From NCBI GenBank assembly GCA_023392795.1, contig JAEWNJ010000002.1, forward strand, positions 1 to 14,575: a stretch of 14,575 nt of DNA. The letters are read 5' to 3'. The stretch is from Candidatus Cloacimonadota bacterium. GTDB taxonomy: Bacteria; Cloacimonadota; Cloacimonadia; Cloacimonadales; Cloacimonadaceae. The position numbers were made by a program, and so were the translations under genes. A model generated the notes under the pieces. The model made no database searches, had not been told where the DNA came from, and worked only from the letters and a program-made list of their open reading frames with translations. Shown here piece by piece: positions 12,991 to 14,575 of this stretch (position 1 is its first letter; each line of letters begins with the position of its first letter).

Positions 12991-14575
12991 ATGCAGTTTA
13001 TACAGCTAAGAAATATCCATTATCGCTATCCGGATCAATATCAATCCACATTGGCAGGCATAGATCTGGTAATAGCCGAAGGCGAAAAGATCGCGCTGAT
13101 CGGCACCAACGGCAGTGGTAAAACTACTCTGCTACGCATTATCCTGCAGGAACTAAGGCCCACTGAGGGCGAGATACTATATCCCGGAGACAAACCCATC
13201 ATAGCCTTGTTGCCGCAAGACATCCGCCTTTGCGCCGCAGTATGTGTACGGGATTTCTTGCTGTCGCATCAGCCCGATAAGGATCGGATTATCAAGGAAA
13301 TACAAAGGCTCTCTGCTGCCGGGGATTTAAACGTACAGCAGGGAACTGACCTGGCTACGCTTTGGCATGAATATCACGCGAACAACGTAGCAGATTGGGA
13401 AAACGAAGTAAACTCCATGCTGCTGCGGATGGACTTGCATGGCATGGCAGAACGCGAGTGTGAAAGCCTTTCCGGGGGTGAATCCACCCGCCTGCAGTTG
13501 GCGGCTTTACTGCTAAAGAAGCCCGACATTCTGATCCTGGACGAACCCACCAATCATCTGGATCTGCAGCATATTATGTGGTTGGAGAACTGGCTCAATT
13601 CATATAGCGGCGCTGTGCTGTATGTATCGCATGACAAGATCTTTATCGACAATACCGCCACCAAGATTGCCGATTTGAGAGCCGGTCGCCTGCAAATCCA
13701 GATGGGTAACTATTCCAGCTTTAGCCGCGATAAGGCGGATCTGCAACAGCATCAGCTGATCCAGTATCGGGAGCGAAAAAAGCTGATCAGTAATCTGCAA
13801 CAAGCCGTTCAAAAACGTCGAAGCTGGGCGCATAGCTTTCAGCCGGAGACGCGTTCCGAAGGCAGAGGGGCAGTTTATGAATCTGTGTTTAACGCAGCCA
13901 GAACCCAAATGCAGCAAGCGCGCAATATCGAGCGACGCATCCGCATGCTGAATGAGCGCTATCCCGTGGAACGACCGATGTTCGATAAAGAGCGTAAGCT
14001 GGAATTTGGTAGGGTGCAGCCTTCTAACAAGGAACTCTTCAACATCAGCGCGATGGGCTTTGCCTACGATGATATGTGGATATTCCGGGATTTCTATTTC
14101 GAGCTTGGCGCAGCGGAGAGACTCTGGCTTTCAGGTGCCAATGGGTGCGGTAAAACCACTCTGATGAAGCTGATTGCCGGGGAATTGACTCCCCGGGAAG
14201 GCGAGATATCCTATGCTCCGCGGCTAAAAATAGCCTATTACCGGCAAGATCTCAAGCTGCTGGATCCTGCACGAACGGTGTCGGATTACCTGCTAAGCAG
14301 CGGTCAGGACGAGACGCACGTGCACAATCTGATGGGCTGTATCGGACTGAAGGACAGTCTGGCTTATGAGCTGATAGGCAGCCTGTCCTGGGGTGAAAAA
14401 GCCAAAGTACAAATCCTTGGTATCCTGCTGGGGGATTACAATCTGCTGCTGTTGGACGAACCCACCAATCATCTGGATATGCGCAGCCGGGATATGCTGG
14501 CCGATGCCTTGCTACAATATAACGGAGCAGTGATCTTTGTGTCCCACGATCGCGCCTTTATTCAAAAGATTGCTA
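12991..14575 (+). CDS. ABC-F family ATPase (3' end outside the window)
   Basis: At least 528 residues are encoded and the reading frame stays open to the window edge. ABC-F proteins are soluble twin-ATPase factors that bind the ribosomal E site; some rescue stalled ribosomes or give antibiotic resistance. Domain 1 has Walker A GTNGSGKTT (38-46), the signature LSGGE (160-164), Walker B LILDEPTNHLD (181-191) and H214. A charged, probably helical interdomain linker spans about 235-345. Domain 2 has GANGCGKTT (382-390), LSWGE (465-469), LLLDEPTNHLD (486-496) and H519. There are no membrane segments, which excludes a transporter. AAAAGGAG at 12977-12984 lies 6 bases before the ATG. The second signature carries Trp where Gly is usual. 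The subfamily (housekeeping such as Uup or EttA-like, or resistance) cannot be decided by eye. Confidence 0.92.
   Translation, partial: MQFIQLRNIHYRYPDQYQSTLAGIDLVIAEGEKIALIGTNGSGKTTLLRIILQELRPTEGEILYPGDKPIIALLPQDIRLCAAVCVRDFLLSHQPDKDRIIKEIQRLSAAGDLNVQQGTDLATLWHEYHANNVADWENEVNSMLLRMDLHGMAERECESLSGGESTRLQLAALLLKKPDILILDEPTNHLDLQHIMWLENWLNSYSGAVLYVSHDKIFIDNTATKIADLRAGRLQIQMGNYSSFSRDKADLQQHQLIQYRERKKLISNLQQAVQKRRSWAHSFQPETRSEGRGAVYESVFNAARTQMQQARNIERRIRMLNERYPVERPMFDKERKLEFGRVQPSNKELFNISAMGFAYDDMWIFRDFYFELGAAERLWLSGANGCGKTTLMKLIAGELTPREGEISYAPRLKIAYYRQDLKLLDPARTVSDYLLSSGQDETHVHNLMGCIGLKDSLAYELIGSLSWGEKAKVQILGILLGDYNLLLLDEPTNHLDMRSRDMLADALLQYNGAVIFVSHDRAFIQKIA

Noticed and set aside
1..14575. CRISPR array, insertion sequence, tRNA or rRNA
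   Set aside because: No regularly spaced repeats, transposase frame with terminal repeats, or tRNA/rRNA-like stretch was seen on reading both strands.

Overview
The window reads as bacterial, with mid-range GC, dense coding and good Shine-Dalgarno sites. It most likely comes from an anaerobic fermenter. The gene mix (molybdenum hydroxylase, knotted carbamoyltransferase, glycerol dehydrogenase, radical SAM, deoxynucleoside kinases) would suit a Cloacimonadota-like or clostridial-type lineage. No rRNA, tRNA or diagnostic marker fixes the taxonomy, so this is a weak inference.

Region 1 (1-8608, + strand) is one tightly packed operon whose promoter lies upstream of the window. In order it holds: the tail of an upstream gene; a threonine-synthase-like PLP enzyme; a short amidohydrolase of the dihydroorotase/hydantoinase type; the molybdopterin subunit and the [2Fe-2S] subunit of a xanthine-dehydrogenase-type hydroxylase; a YgeW-type carbamoyltransferase; a second, TrpB-like PLP enzyme; a shortened MocA-like cytidylyltransferase; and a nitroreductase-family flavoprotein. 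The genes overlap or lie 1-25 bases apart. The set resembles the ygeW/ygeX/ygeY/hyuA/xdh gene set linked to anaerobic purine and ureide breakdown. The inferred logic is hydroxylation and opening of an N-heterocycle, phosphorolysis of a carbamoyl (ureido) group to carbamoyl phosphate, and PLP-dependent deamination of the remaining amino acid. It differs from the E. coli-type cluster: two different fold-type II PLP enzymes are present instead of a recognisable YgeX, and no FAD subunit is visible.

Region 2 (8681-12623, - strand) holds a radical SAM protein with C-terminal cysteines, a GldA-type glycerol dehydrogenase, and a single-chain tandem fusion of two deoxynucleoside kinase domains. A strong intrinsic terminator follows the kinase gene.

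Region 3 (12624-14575, + strand) is a 367-base intergenic region leading into an ABC-F ATPase gene cut by the window end. The region holds a palindrome, a possible promoter, a five-codon upstream ORF with a good ribosome binding site, a 12-bp hairpin starting just after that ORF, and a possible anti-Shine-Dalgarno pairing. This layout resembles the leader-peptide attenuators known for antibiotic-resistance ABC-F genes.

An imperfect repeat of about 22-27 bp is shared by the 9698-9941 and 12624-12990 intergenic regions.
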